Positions 17,496 through 26,549 of a DNA stretch of 64,000 nt are shown in pieces. The notes under the pieces are model-generated. The model had not been told where the DNA came from and did not search any database. It saw only the letters and a program-made list of their open reading frames with translations. The translations under genes and the position numbers were made by a program. Within the stretch, counting starts at the first letter, position 1. Every line of letters starts with the position of its first letter. Location of the stretch: positions 92,159 through 156,158 of the forward strand of contig JAJDBU010000063.1 in NCBI GenBank assembly GCA_029261195.1, given 5' to 3'. This stretch comes from Nitrospirota bacterium. GTDB taxonomy: Bacteria > Nitrospirota > Nitrospiria > SBBL01 > JAADHI01.

Positions 17496-19187
17496 TCAGA
17501 GCTTTGGATCGTTTGTGTTCTTAAGCGAGAACCGCAAACCTTGAACTTCCGCATTGAGCGGTATCTTCAAAATAAAGGTACTCCCATTCCCGAATTGACT
17601 CTCCACAGCGACCGAGCCTCCCAAGACTTCGGTGGCCAGTTTTTTGGTTAAATAGAGGCCCAAACCGGTCCCCAGGGGAGTCGGCTTTATGGATGTGTCC
17701 ACCCGGGTGAAAGGGGTAAAGAGCAAGGGGAGGTCTGCTTCTTTGATTCCGGTGCCTGTGTCTTTTACGCTGATTTCGAGCATCTTGCCGACCTCTTTGG
17801 CAAAAATAGAGATCATGCCCCGTTCCGTAAACTTCATGGCATTTGAAAGATAATTCAGGAGGCATTGCAGGAGTCGAGTCCGATCACTTTTCAAGTGGAT
17901 GTCATGCGGCATGTCTGTTTCGATGCCGAGGCCCTTCTCCTTAATCTGATATTTCAGACCCGTGACTGCTTCGTTGATTAGCTCATTCAATGAAAACTCC
18001 TGTAGGTAGGGCGCTAACTTGCCCGCCTCAATCTTTGAGAGATCAATGATTTCTGTAATGAGTTCCAGGAGGTGTAAGGCAGAACCATAGACCCGTTTCA
18101 GTTGATCTTGCTGATCCGCGTTGATTTCGCCCGACATTCCTTGCAGGATGATCCCGGTAAAGCCGATGATCGAGTTTAAGGGGGTGCGCAGTTCGTGGGA
18201 CATGGAGGCGATAAACATTGATTTGAGGTCGTCGAGTTCTTCAAGGCGAATGTTCGCCTTTTCAAGTTCATCTCTGGAATGATTGACATCCTCCAATAGA
18301 GAAACGAGGGCCTCTTTCGAACGGGACAATTCCTGGTTCTTTGCGGAAAGCTCGGCAGTTCGTGTTTTCACCAGAGTACTCAGGTGATCTTGATGGCGTT
18401 TTAACTCATCCTCAGCCCGTTTTTGCTCTGTGATGTCCCGTACGGTCGCAAGAAGGAGTGCCTCTCCCTCAACGATCATTTTCTTTAGCGAAATTTCAGT
18501 ATCGATTTGCTCCCCACCCTTTTTCCGGTGCTGCCAGGAAAATACTTTGGGTTCTCCAGAAAAGGCAGCGGTGATATATTTCTGCGCTGTTTCTGCTGAA
18601 TGCCGACCGCCGGGCTGGCTCGGGAGCATAGACGCGAGGACATCATGCCCGATAATATCCTCACGCTTGCAATCCAAAAGTCTGCAAGCCTGTTCATTAC
18701 AGTCGATAAATACTTCTTTGAAGAGGAATAAGCCCTCTAAAGAATTCTCAAAAAGGATTCGGTATTTTTCTTCAGATTCACGTAGCGTTCTTTCAACCTT
18801 CTTCCGTTGTGTGATATTAAACGAGACCTGTAGAATCGCTTCAAGATGCCCTTCCAAATCGTAGAGCGGCTCGCCGTTTGTAATGATATGGATATATGAA
18901 CCATCCTTTTTTCTGAATCGATATTCGCAGTTTCGGATCGATGTGCCCTTTTTGACCAGGCCTTCACAATGATGAAGGGTTTCAGAGGTATCATCCGGAT
19001 GGATGTATGAAAAAAAGTTGGTGCCGACCAGCTCTTCGGGTTTGTATCCTGAATCGTCAGCCAAGATCTTGCTGACATAGCGAAATAATCCGTCAGGAAG
19101 AAGCTCTGCGACAAATTCATGCATCGTCTCAAGTAATTTATTGTAGCTGTGCTTTGATTCTGTATCCATCGAATTAGAAATGCTCAT
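17496..19187 (-). CDS. Soluble PAS-PAS histidine kinase
   Basis: This is a 563-residue protein counted from ATG 19187, chosen because that ATG overlaps the stop of the upstream small membrane-protein gene (ATGA). Two PAS domains (about 15-130 and 140-258) are followed by a long coiled coil (260-320), HisKA with H331 in SMSHELRTPLNSI, and an ATPase domain with NYLSNAMKF, DTGTGI and GTGLGLYLTKK. No membrane segment is present, so it senses a cytoplasmic cue. Its likely phosphate acceptors are the receivers encoded on both sides. Confidence 0.92.
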   Translation of the reverse strand: MSISNSMDTESKHSYNKLLETMHEFVAELLPDGLFRYVSKILADDSGYKPEELVGTNFFSYIHPDDTSETLHHCEGLVKKGTSIRNCEYRFRKKDGSYIHIITNGEPLYDLEGHLEAILQVSFNITQRKKVERTLRESEEKYRILFENSLEGLFLFKEVFIDCNEQACRLLDCKREDIIGHDVLASMLPSQPGGRHSAETAQKYITAAFSGEPKVFSWQHRKKGGEQIDTEISLKKMIVEGEALLLATVRDITEQKRAEDELKRHQDHLSTLVKTRTAELSAKNQELSRSKEALVSLLEDVNHSRDELEKANIRLEELDDLKSMFIASMSHELRTPLNSIIGFTGIILQGMSGEINADQQDQLKRVYGSALHLLELITEIIDLSKIEAGKLAPYLQEFSLNELINEAVTGLKYQIKEKGLGIETDMPHDIHLKSDRTRLLQCLLNYLSNAMKFTERGMISIFAKEVGKMLEISVKDTGTGIKEADLPLLFTPFTRVDTSIKPTPLGTGLGLYLTKKLATEVLGGSVAVESQFGNGSTFILKIPLNAEVQGLRFSLKNTNDPKL

Positions 19188-19396
19188 CCCGTTATAGACC
19201 ACCAGCGGCGGAGGGCAACCACGGACCATATCCCTTCTGCAATCGCAAAGGGCCAGGATTGTATTAAAACGGCATACAATGAAGATGCTGCACAGGCAGC
19301 AGCGAAACCCAAAACAAAAACAGGTGCGCGATCCTCGAATGCATACATCGTGAGCATCGTGAAAACGGCAAAGATTCCGAATATTTCGACATTCAT
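19184..19396 (-). CDS. Small conserved membrane protein in phosphorelay operon
   Basis: This 70-residue protein has two to three hydrophobic segments (about 4-17, 25-43 and 48-62) with the conserved-looking motif FEDRAPVFVLGFAAACAASS and a terminal ALRRWW. Similar small proteins are found beside signalling genes in other bacteria, to my recollection, but no function is known. It is coupled by ATGA overlaps to the response regulator before it and the kinase after it, so all three are made together. It could anchor or tune the soluble kinase (inference). Confidence 0.7.
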   Translation of the reverse strand: MNVEIFGIFAVFTMLTMYAFEDRAPVFVLGFAAACAASSLYAVLIQSWPFAIAEGIWSVVALRRWWSITG

Positions 19397-19995
19397 GCTA
19401 GCGGGTTTTCCTTTTCAAGCCTCTTGACTTGCGCCTTGAGTTCCCTCATCCGAAGCTCTCGATCTACGAAAAGTTTGTTAAAACGCTCCAATTCCCGGTT
19501 CTTTTCTTCCAGTTCCCTGTTTTGTTGATCCAAGGTCAGGTTGAGCTCTGAAAGCGCTTCCTGTGTGGTGATCAATTCATTGATCTTCTCTTCAAGAGCG
19601 GCTTTCTGGCTTTTAACCTCATCCTTTGCCTGCTTAAAACGTGAAGCGACGCCCACCTTTGCGAGCAGGATTTCCTCGTCAATCGGTTTGGTAAGGTAGT
19701 CAAAAGCGCCCATCTCCAAACCCTTAACAATCCGGTCTGTATCCTTGTAGCGGGCGCTCAGGAAGATCACCAGTATCTCATCGGTCAGTTTTTCTTTTTT
19801 GAGTTGTTCCAGGACGGCATAGCCATCAAGCTCCGGCATCATGACATCAAGCAGGATCAAGTCAGGATGCTCTTTTTTGGCCAGGCGGATACCCTCAATG
19901 CCATTACCGGCGGAAGAGAGTTCATGCTCACCCTCTAATATTTGACGAAGAAGTTCGATATTGTCCTCTTTGTCGTCAACAATCAGAATCTTCAT
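19393..19995 (-). CDS. Response regulator with C-terminal coiled coil
   Basis: This 200-residue protein has an N-terminal receiver (1-120) with LIVDDKEDN, phospho-acceptor Asp in LILLDVMMPELDG, Ser in FLSARYKDTD and Lys in YLTKPID. It is followed by a long predicted coiled coil (about 125-195) ending with the segment FNKLFVDRELRMRELK, often seen linking receivers or PAS modules to kinase or cyclase outputs. Here no output domain follows, so it probably acts by protein-protein contact. It is coupled by ATGA to the next gene. Confidence 0.9.
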   Translation of the reverse strand: MKILIVDDKEDNIELLRQILEGEHELSSAGNGIEGIRLAKKEHPDLILLDVMMPELDGYAVLEQLKKEKLTDEILVIFLSARYKDTDRIVKGLEMGAFDYLTKPIDEEILLAKVGVASRFKQAKDEVKSQKAALEEKINELITTQEALSELNLTLDQQNRELEEKNRELERFNKLFVDRELRMRELKAQVKRLEKENPLA

Positions 19996-20085
19996 GATCG
20001 TCTCCTGTTTTTAAGATGTAATGCAGAGGGTAAAGGAGGCGTTATTTCCGCCTTCGCGGCAATGACACTTCTGCAAGAATAAATC

Positions 20086-20463
20086 TTAAGGCCCTAAAAG
20101 TCGATAGATTTCTTTCAATAAAACGGCTTCGTCAATCGGTTTTGTCAGATAGGCATCACAACCGGCAGCAAGCATCCGTTTTTTATCGGAAACCATGGCA
20201 TGGGCAGTGAGGGCGATGACCGGGACTTGAGAAATGGACGCGTCTTTTTTGATGATTTTTGTCGCCTCTATGCCATCCATCTTAGGGAGTGAGATGTCCA
20301 TTAGCGCCAGGTCAGCCCCTCCTTCCCGGAGTCGGAGAATCCCCAGTTCTGCAAGTCCAGCCTTTAGCACCTGAAAACCCTCGTCTTCCAGGATCTCTTC
20401 GATTAAAGCCATATTGTCAGGATTATCTTCAATCACCAGGATGCGTTTCATTTGGTTTCCCAT
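20086..20463 (-). CDS. Single-domain response regulator, DivK-like
   Basis: This 125-residue receiver has the DivK pattern: LVIEDNPDNMALIEEIL, phospho-acceptor Asp in ALMDISLPKMDG, Thr in ALTAHAMVSDKKR and Lys in YLTKPIDE. A second possible start is the ATG at 20451. It is separated by 90 bp from the next receiver gene. That gap carries TTCCGCCTTCGCGGCAATGA, possibly the end of a decayed dispersed repeat. Confidence 0.92.
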   Translation of the reverse strand: MGNQMKRILVIEDNPDNMALIEEILEDEGFQVLKAGLAELGILRLREGGADLALMDISLPKMDGIEATKIIKKDASISQVPVIALTAHAMVSDKKRMLAAGCDAYLTKPIDEAVLLKEIYRLLGP

Positions 20464-20490
20464 TGTCCGTTTGTACTTGTTCTGTTTTTT

Positions 20491-20760
20491 TTAAAATGGA
20501 AAATATCTATAAATATCTTTCCGATGAAGAAACCTCACAAAAATGACAACATCTTCTTCAAGTTTTAGTCCTATCCTGTAATCGCCTAGACGAATCCTGA
20601 AATATTTCCCCTCGCTAGAGAGTTGTTTTGTATCCGTTAAATTCTTCAAATTTCTAGCCTTCTCAACTGCCTCAATCACCTCTTTGACCTGATTCAAAAG
20701 ATTTTTGTTTTTTACCTTTTTGAGGTCTTTTGAGAAACTTTTCCGAAAATCAAATTTCAT
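20491..20760 (-). CDS. RelE/ParE-family toxin (mRNA interferase-like)
   Basis: This 89-residue basic protein has the RelE fold pattern: FRKSFSKDLKKVKN at the start, a helix with QVKEVIEAVEKA, then KYFRIRLGDYRIGLKLE and a final strand VIFVRFLHRKDIYRYFP. The start overlaps the stop of the small upstream gene by 4 bp (ATGA), the normal arrangement for antitoxin-toxin pairs. The gene is visibly AT-richer than its neighbours, suggesting transfer. It would cleave mRNA when the antitoxin is lost. Confidence 0.88.
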   Translation of the reverse strand: MKFDFRKSFSKDLKKVKNKNLLNQVKEVIEAVEKARNLKNLTDTKQLSSEGKYFRIRLGDYRIGLKLEEDVVIFVRFLHRKDIYRYFPF

Positions 20761-20966
20761 GATTTTCCATTAAGTATATTAAAAACCTCAGTTTTACTTA
20801 TAAATTCAGTAGATTCCCCTTCTTTAATTGCGTTTGTTATCGCAATATCTTCTATCGCATCTGCGATTATTTTATGGAATAAATCTTTTTTTTGTTCGAT
20901 TACTTCAGCTAAGGTTTCCTTTAATAATGCTCTCAATTTGTCTTCATCAATGGATACTTGTGCCAT
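20757..20966 (-). CDS. Antitoxin of the RelE-type pair
   Basis: This 69-residue acidic protein (start MAQVSIDEDKLRALLKETLAEV) precedes and overlaps the RelE-like toxin gene. It has an N-terminal helix-rich part and a C-terminal tail (FISKTEVFNILNGKS) suited to wrap the toxin. Family assignment is by position and size; the sequence itself is not a well-known antitoxin class. A ribosome site (GGAGG) precedes the ATG. Confidence 0.78.
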   Translation of the reverse strand: MAQVSIDEDKLRALLKETLAEVIEQKKDLFHKIIADAIEDIAITNAIKEGESTEFISKTEVFNILNGKS

Positions 20967-20984
20967 AACTACCTCCAGGAGATT

Positions 20985-21392
20985 TTAAAATATAACACCG
21001 CGATAGAGTTTCAAAGGGGCCATCCCTGCGATGGTTTGAAAATGCTGATCTCTCGTATAGAGCTGTACATCGTTTTCAATAGAAAACTGTGCAATGAGCA
21101 GATCAACCGTGCCAAGGGTCGCACCTTTTCGCGCTAGGTGATATCCCAACAAACCCGCTTCACGAAAGGTTTTTTCGCATGGAATCAACCGATGAATCGT
21201 ACTGAAAAGGACATCCAAAATCGACAGCTCTTTCCGTGTTTTTGCCCCGCGAATGAGTTCAAGCGCCACGATATCGGCATAGCAGATCCGGCCATTTCTC
21301 AAGAGGCTGGAAATTTCATCAGTGAGGGGCGTCTTCGGGGTGCGGAAGTAGTCGATCCAGATCGATGTGTCGATCAAGATCCTATCGCGCAT
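20985..21392 (-). CDS. vapC: PIN-domain ribonuclease toxin, VapC type
   Basis: This 135-residue PIN domain has the acidic site D8 in ILIDTSIWIDYF, E45 in VALELIRG, D97 in LGTVDLLIAQF and D115 in YTRDQHF. VapC toxins are site-specific ribonucleases. It overlaps the vapB stop by 11 bp. It lies 18 bp upstream of the RelE-type antitoxin gene, so two toxin-antitoxin pairs are stacked between the hybrid kinase and the rest of the signalling island. Confidence 0.93.
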   Translation of the reverse strand: MRDRILIDTSIWIDYFRTPKTPLTDEISSLLRNGRICYADIVALELIRGAKTRKELSILDVLFSTIHRLIPCEKTFREAGLLGYHLARKGATLGTVDLLIAQFSIENDVQLYTRDQHFQTIAGMAPLKLYRGVIF

Positions 21393-21576
21393 GACGCTCC
21401 TTCTCCCAATGATCGGAAAATTCTAGAGATCCCGCCTCTGAAATAATCCATTCGAGTCGCCTCTGATGGATAAAGGCCTCTAATGCAAGCTTAACTGCTT
21501 CCGTTTTTGTACGACTCTTTGATAGCTTCATGGCCTCTAAAATCAACGAACTTGAGATGTCTATTGTTGTCTTCAT
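21382..21576 (-). CDS. vapB: VapB-type antitoxin
   Basis: This is a 64-residue protein counted from ATG 21576, which has TAGGAG upstream; the frame runs 26 codons further with implausible Tyr/Cys-rich sequence. It begins MKTTIDISSSLILEAMKLS and has SRTKTEAVKLALEAFIHQRR, the ribbon-helix-helix VapB (VapB_antitoxin family, type-II) pattern, followed by a toxin-binding tail. In front of it (21577-21625) two near-direct AT-rich repeats, GTTATTATAC and GTTATTAC on the minus strand, could be the autoregulatory operator. Confidence 0.9.
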   Translation of the reverse strand: MKTTIDISSSLILEAMKLSKSRTKTEAVKLALEAFIHQRRLEWIISEAGSLEFSDHWEKERHAR

Positions 21577-21672
21577 AGCACTCCTATAATCATAGTAATA
21601 ACATGTATAATAACAGAGATATGAGACGGATACCATGTCAATAAAATGCGGCATCGCCTTGTATTTGACCGC

Positions 21673-23646
21673 TCAGCCCTTTTTCCCTTTTTTCTCCAGC
21701 TTATTGACTGCCTCTCCGATCTGCTTCATCAGGGTCGCGCTTGTCATTTCCCCTTTTTTCATGATGGATGTGATCCCTTGATTCAGATATTGATGTTCTT
21801 GTTCTGTGAGGGTTTTTGCCGAGATGACAATCACTGGAATCTTTTCCCAGAGGGGGTTTTCTTTCAAGCGATGCACCGTTTCAAAACCATCCATCAGCGG
21901 CATCATCAGGTCGAGCAGGATTAAGTCCGGGATGACTTCTTCGAACGATGCCAGAGCTTCCAGACCGTTCTGAGCGCATCGAACCTGCATCCCTGCCTCT
22001 TCAAGAATTTCCTTCGTCAAGTTCCGAATTTCGGGGTCATCATCAACGACCAATACGGTTTGTGCTTGAGAGCAGAGTAGGTGCTTGATAGACCGCAGAA
22101 GTGTTTTTGGAAGAATCGGTTTTTGTAAAAAGTCAACCGCTCCGAGCTGGTAACCGAGGCGTCTGTTGTCCATCATCGTGGAAATGATCACTGGAATGTC
22201 TCTTGTTTGCGGATCTGCTTTCAATTCGCTTAGAACCGTCCATCCATCCTTGTGTGGCATTTGAATGTCCAAGGTAATCGCAAGGGGTTTGCAGGCTTTT
22301 GCCTGTCGAATGCCCTCGTCGCCGCTTAAGGCGCTGATCACATGAAATCCCTCATCAGAGAGCGTTTCACGTAGGAGTTCTATTACCTCGGGGTCGTCAT
22401 CAATGCAGAGAATAGTTGCGCCCTCCTTCGCGATCTCAAGGATCTCGGTGATGTCCTCGGCTGCGGGCTTTTCATCTATTTCAATAAAGGTGTCTATATT
22501 TCTCGGAATCGTTACCCTGAATACAGACCCTTCCCCTTTCACGCTCTCTACCGCTAATGTGCCCTGGAGGAGTTCAGTAAAGCGCTTCGTAATCGCCAGG
22601 CCCAGGCCCGTGCCTCCTGCCTTGCGGGTGACGCTTCCATCAACCTGTCTAAAGGCCTCGAAGATGATGTTTTTCTCATCCTCAGCCATCCCGATGCCGG
22701 TATCTTTTACGCTGAGAGCGACCTGCTCAGATGCTGCTTCCTCTTTTTTTAGGAGCCTTCCGCCAATGGTAATGCTACCTTCCTCTGTAAATTTTGTGGC
22801 ATTACTGATCAGGTTGATCAGGATTTGTTTCAGCTTCATCTTGTCTGTATGAAGCGTAATCTCCTCGTCAGGAAGGTCTGTAATCACTTCCAGACCCTTT
22901 TCACTGGTCAGAGATTGAGTCAAATCCATCACTTCGGACACGAGGGAGCGAAGGGAAAACGATTCTGCATAAACCTCCATTTTTCCCGCTTCAATCTTGG
23001 AAAGATCGAGCAGGCTATTGATAAGATTGAGCAGATGATGGGCATTGCGCTCAACGGTACGAAGGTTTTTCAACTGCCGTTCAGGCAGAAGATTTCCCCC
23101 TTTTTTGATCACCCGCCCGGTAAAGCCGATGATGGCATTCATCGGCGTGCGAAGCTCGTGGGACATGTTTGCCAGAAATTCCGATTTAAGGCGGGTTGCT
23201 TCTTCCAGTGCAATGGTCTTTTCCAGAAGGTCCTCATTACTTTGCTTGAGTGCTACTTCGGTTTTTTTTCGTTCAGTAATATCCCGGACAATACCGCTAA
23301 AATGCGTTTGTGAAGCGAACTTGACTTCACTGATTGCTAGATCGAGCGGAAAGTGTGTGCCATCCTTTCTAAGCCCGACGACCTCACGACCGATTCCGAT
23401 AATCTTGGCGACATGGGTTTGATGGTAATTTCCCAGGTAGCTGTCGTGCGCACTCCGGTCCGGCTCCGGCATCAGGATCCTGATGTTTTTCCCGATGACC
23501 TCGTCGGACCGGTACAAAAATATTCTCTCAGCGGCCCTGTTGAATGACTCAATGATGCCCTGACGGTCAATGGTGATGATCCCATCGACGGCTGTATCAA
23601 GTATTGCCTGGAGTCTTGCCTCTCTTTCTTCCAACTTAAGATTCAT
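21673..23646 (-). CDS. Hybrid sensor kinase: FixL-like PAS, HisKA, HATPase, two receivers
   Basis: This is a 657-residue soluble protein. A PAS domain (about 8-125) contains PEPDRSAHDSYLGNY and KIIGIGREVVG, the pattern of the FixL heme pocket, with H67 at the position of the heme-ligating His and R87 at that of the oxygen-contacting Arg. A coiled coil is followed by HisKA with H163 in MSHELRTPMNAI and an ATPase domain with NLISNATKF, DTGIGM and GGTGLGLAITKR. Two receivers follow, at about 410-525 (D460) and 530-650 (D579). The second receiver has TSIMKKGEMT near its end. It is the first gene of the signalling island; possible oxygen or gas sensing is inference. Confidence 0.93.
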   Translation of the reverse strand: MNLKLEEREARLQAILDTAVDGIITIDRQGIIESFNRAAERIFLYRSDEVIGKNIRILMPEPDRSAHDSYLGNYHQTHVAKIIGIGREVVGLRKDGTHFPLDLAISEVKFASQTHFSGIVRDITERKKTEVALKQSNEDLLEKTIALEEATRLKSEFLANMSHELRTPMNAIIGFTGRVIKKGGNLLPERQLKNLRTVERNAHHLLNLINSLLDLSKIEAGKMEVYAESFSLRSLVSEVMDLTQSLTSEKGLEVITDLPDEEITLHTDKMKLKQILINLISNATKFTEEGSITIGGRLLKKEEAASEQVALSVKDTGIGMAEDEKNIIFEAFRQVDGSVTRKAGGTGLGLAITKRFTELLQGTLAVESVKGEGSVFRVTIPRNIDTFIEIDEKPAAEDITEILEIAKEGATILCIDDDPEVIELLRETLSDEGFHVISALSGDEGIRQAKACKPLAITLDIQMPHKDGWTVLSELKADPQTRDIPVIISTMMDNRRLGYQLGAVDFLQKPILPKTLLRSIKHLLCSQAQTVLVVDDDPEIRNLTKEILEEAGMQVRCAQNGLEALASFEEVIPDLILLDLMMPLMDGFETVHRLKENPLWEKIPVIVISAKTLTEQEHQYLNQGITSIMKKGEMTSATLMKQIGEAVNKLEKKGKKG

Positions 23647-23723
23647 AATCTCTCCAAGTCATTAAGTAAAACGATGTCAGGATGGGTCAGGAGTAGAGCA
23701 AAAGCAAAAGGAGAAGCCTTGTT

Positions 23724-24521
23724 CTAAGTCCTAATTGCTCCTTTGAGGGAGGCAACAAAGTCGGACAATCGGCTCAGGTAGTCGGAGTCTTCAGAGGCGG
23801 TTTCGATGATGCGGACGAGGGCACTCCCGACAATGACACCGTCGGCCTCCCGTGAAAGCGCTAAGGCATCTTCAGGGTTTGAGATGCCGAATCCGGCGGC
23901 AACGGGCAGGTCTGTCATGGATTTCAATGCAGCGACCCGTAAGCCAATGGCGTCGGTGTCACCCAGTTTGGATCCTGTGACGCCGGTAAGGGGGACGTAG
24001 TAGACAAAGCCGGAGCCTGTTTTCAGAATTTTCTCGGCCCGTTCCGGGGTACTTGTCGGCGCAACAAGGAAGATCATGTCGATCAGTCGTCGCCGTGCGT
24101 GAAGGAGGAAGTCTTTGGCCTCTTCGGGAGGCAGGTCGGGAATGATGACGCCGTTGATGCCCGCCTTTCGGGCCTCCTTGAAAAAGGCTTCAATGCCATA
24201 GACAAAAATCGGGTTGGCGTAGCTCATTAAAATCAAAGGAATCTTGGTCTGACGGCGAAGCCGGGTGACGAGGCCTAAGATGTCTGCGAGACTGACATTG
24301 TCTCTGAGCGCTCGCTCTGCGGCCTTCTGAATGGTCGGGCCATCCGCAACAGGGTCGGAAAAAGGGACGCCGATTTCAATGATGTCGGCCCCTGCTTTTT
24401 CGACTTCCAGGATAATGCGTCCGCTTTCTTCAAGATTCGGATCTCCCGCCATGACGTAGGCAATGAGGGCTTTTTCACCAAGGAGATTGACATTTTTTAA
24501 GGTGGCCTCAATCCGGCTCAT
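23724..24521 (-). CDS. trpA: Tryptophan synthase alpha subunit
   Basis: This is a 265-residue protein counted from the ATG at 24521, chosen because it overlaps the trpB stop (ATGA) and has GGGAGG upstream. The TIM barrel carries catalytic Glu in [17 protein letters not shown] and Asp in [15 protein letters not shown], plus [12 protein letters not shown] and [10 protein letters not shown] phosphate-binding segments. It converts indole-glycerol phosphate to indole for TrpB. Last gene of trpF-trpB-trpA; the other trp genes are at 58.9-62.8 kb on the opposite strand. Confidence 0.97.
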   Translation of the reverse strand: MSRIEATLKNVNLLGEKALIAYVMAGDPNLEESGRIILEVEKAGADIIEIGVPFSDPVADGPTIQKAAERALRDNVSLADILGLVTRLRRQTKIPLILMSYANPIFVYGIEAFFKEARKAGINGVIIPDLPPEEAKDFLLHARRRLIDMIFLVAPTSTPERAEKILKTGSGFVYYVPLTGVTGSKLGDTDAIGLRVAALKSMTDLPVAAGFGISNPEDALALSREADGVIVGSALVRIIETASEDSDYLSRLSDFVASLKGAIRT

Positions 24522-25741
24522 AATTGCCCTCCCGAACATTCGTCTTCAATCTCTCCGCTTAGGCCCATCATCCGTGAAACCTGATCAACATCTTTATCGC
24601 CTCGTCCCGACAAGTTAAGAATGACAATCTGATCTTTGCTCAATTCCGGGGCCGTTTTAACCAGATGGGCGACGGCATGGGAAGATTCGAGGGCGGGCAA
24701 TATGCCCTCCGTCTCCGACAAGAGCTTAAAGGCCGCCAGGGCTTCGTCGTCGGTGACCGATGTGTAGGAAATCCGCTTTTTGTCATGATAGTAGCTGTGT
24801 TCCGGGCCGACGGCAGCGTAGTCGAGTCCGGCTGAAACGGAATGGGTCAGTTGAATCTGGCCGTTTGCATCCTGCAACATCATCGTCATCGTTCCCTGTA
24901 GAATACCGACCGAACCCCCGGCAAAACGAGCCGCATGTTTGCCGCTTTCAATACCTTCCCCTCCGGCTTCGACCCCCACCATAAGAACTTTTTCATCCTG
25001 GAGAAAAGGGTGGAAAAGACCAATGGCGTTGCTGCCGCCGCCGACACAGGCAATGAGGAGGTCGGGCAAGCGGCCTTCACTGCGAATGATTTGCTGCCGT
25101 GCTTCCTGACCAATGACGGATTGAAAATCACGGATCATCATCGGGTAGGGGTGGGGCCCCAGTACGGAACCGAGGATGTAATGGGTATCGCAGACATTGC
25201 GGGTCCAGTCCCGCAGGGCTTCGCTGATGGCGTCTTTCAAGGTGCGGCTGCCGGACGAAACCCCGGTGACCGTCGCTCCAAGTAAACGCATCCGGATGAC
25301 ATTCAGTTTTTGCCGAAGCATGTCTTCCGTGCCCATGTAGATTTCGCATTCAAGACCGGCGCGTGCGGCGACCGTCGCCACGGCCACGCCATGTTGACCG
25401 GCGCCGGTCTCGGCAATAACCCGCTTTTTCCCCATCGCCTGAGTCAGGAGAATCTGCCCGATAGTGTTGTTGATTTTGTGGGCGCCGGTGTGACAGAGGT
25501 CTTCTCTTTTGAGGTAGATTTTGGCCGTTCCGAGACGTTCAGTCAGACGTTCAGCAAAATAGAGGGAAGTCGGGCGACCGACATAGTGATTCAGGTGATA
25601 ACCCAGTTCTTTCTTAAATGCTGCTTTTCGACGAAGCGACTCATAGGTCTCTTCCAACTCCTTCAGCGCGGGCATGAGTGTTTCAGCAACATAGCGTCCC
25701 CCGTAGGGGCCAAAACGTCCTTTTTTATTTGGAAGCTGCAC
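24518..25741 (-). CDS. trpB: Tryptophan synthase beta subunit
   Basis: This 407-residue PLP enzyme has the PLP lysine in [18 protein letters not shown], the COMM region [19 protein letters not shown], and the glycine-rich phosphate loop [10 protein letters not shown]. Length and sequence are those of the standard TrpB1 form that pairs with TrpA. It overlaps trpF by 17 bp and trpA by 4 bp, indicating one transcript. Confidence 0.98.
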   Translation of the reverse strand: MQLPNKKGRFGPYGGRYVAETLMPALKELEETYESLRRKAAFKKELGYHLNHYVGRPTSLYFAERLTERLGTAKIYLKREDLCHTGAHKINNTIGQILLTQAMGKKRVIAETGAGQHGVAVATVAARAGLECEIYMGTEDMLRQKLNVIRMRLLGATVTGVSSGSRTLKDAISEALRDWTRNVCDTHYILGSVLGPHPYPMMIRDFQSVIGQEARQQIIRSEGRLPDLLIACVGGGSNAIGLFHPFLQDEKVLMVGVEAGGEGIESGKHAARFAGGSVGILQGTMTMMLQDANGQIQLTHSVSAGLDYAAVGPEHSYYHDKKRISYTSVTDDEALAAFKLLSETEGILPALESSHAVAHLVKTAPELSKDQIVILNLSGRGDKDVDQVSRMMGLSGEIEDECSGGQL

Positions 25742-26351
25742 TTGAGTGATCCTTTGCTAATTCAATGAATTTTCTCAACTTTTGACGATCCTTCTTTCCT
25801 TTTTTTAATTCAACACCGCTACTGACATCCACACCGTAGGGATGCACTTTTTGAATCGCCTCTTGAATGTTATCCGGTGTGAGTCCGCCTGCTAGTATGA
25901 TGCTTCCAAATTGTTTTGCGGCAATCGCAAGCTCCCAGTCGAAGCAGATCCCGCTTCCGCCTGCCATCTTTTCATCATAGGTATCCAGGAGAAGGGCTCG
26001 CGCCGGAGCGGGTTTGAATTGTTCCAGTGAGCTTGCATCCTTGATTTTGAGGACCTGAATGGCCTCCATTGCAAAGAGTTCAAGGGTCTCGCGTGAAAAA
26101 GTTCCGTGGAATTGAACACGGTCAAGTCCGCAGAAATTAATGATTGTCCGAATATCCGCGTCGCTGCCGGAAGTGAACACGCCGACGGTCGTAATAAAAG
26201 CAGGGAGTTTTTCAATAATGTCGAAGACCTTTTCCGGGTGGATGTATCGAGGACTAAGCGGAGCCAGGATAAACCCGAGCGCATCGGCACCGTATGCAAG
26301 CGCAGCAAGGGCATCATCAAGATTTGTGATTCCGCATATCTTTACTTGCAT
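25725..26351 (-). CDS. trpF: Phosphoribosylanthranilate isomerase
   Basis: This is a 208-residue TIM barrel with [17 protein letters not shown] (catalytic Cys in KICGIT), [17 protein letters not shown], catalytic Asp in [13 protein letters not shown] and [11 protein letters not shown]. It catalyses the Amadori rearrangement in tryptophan synthesis. It is first in the trpF-B-A set; no leader peptide or tryptophan-rich short frame was seen upstream. Confidence 0.97.
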   Translation of the reverse strand: MQVKICGITNLDDALAALAYGADALGFILAPLSPRYIHPEKVFDIIEKLPAFITTVGVFTSGSDADIRTIINFCGLDRVQFHGTFSRETLELFAMEAIQVLKIKDASSLEQFKPAPARALLLDTYDEKMAGGSGICFDWELAIAAKQFGSIILAGGLTPDNIQEAIQKVHPYGVDVSSGVELKKGKKDRQKLRKFIELAKDHSSAASK

Positions 26352-26446
26352 GATGTCCTTTCAGACACGAAAGATCTTTCAAAAAACAAACGGGTCACAT
26401 CATACCTGTTCAGGAATTATTGTCAAATTTGATACCCCCTACTTCG

Positions 26447-26475
26447 TTGACCCCTTTTTATTGAGACGGTATAAT
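26447..26475 (+). promoter_or_regulatory. Near-consensus sigma-70 promoter
   Basis: TTGACC (26447-26452), a 17-base spacer and TATAAT (26470-26475) lie 75-100 bp before the HsdR-like gene. Downstream, a 13-base direct repeat GATTCACCGAAGA occurs at 26517-26529 and 26533-26545, ending just before the start. This is one of the two best promoter matches in the window. Confidence 0.7.
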
Positions 26476-26549
26476 CGCTAGTTTACGGCTTGAACCCTGC
26501 GGCGTATTTCCCGGCAGATTCACCGAAGAGCTGATTCACCGAAGAATGG

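Noticed and set aside
20040..20075. GC-rich CCGCCTTCGCGGCAATGA segment resembling the end of a dispersed repeat
   Set aside because: Only one half is recognisable and the inverted partner was not found.
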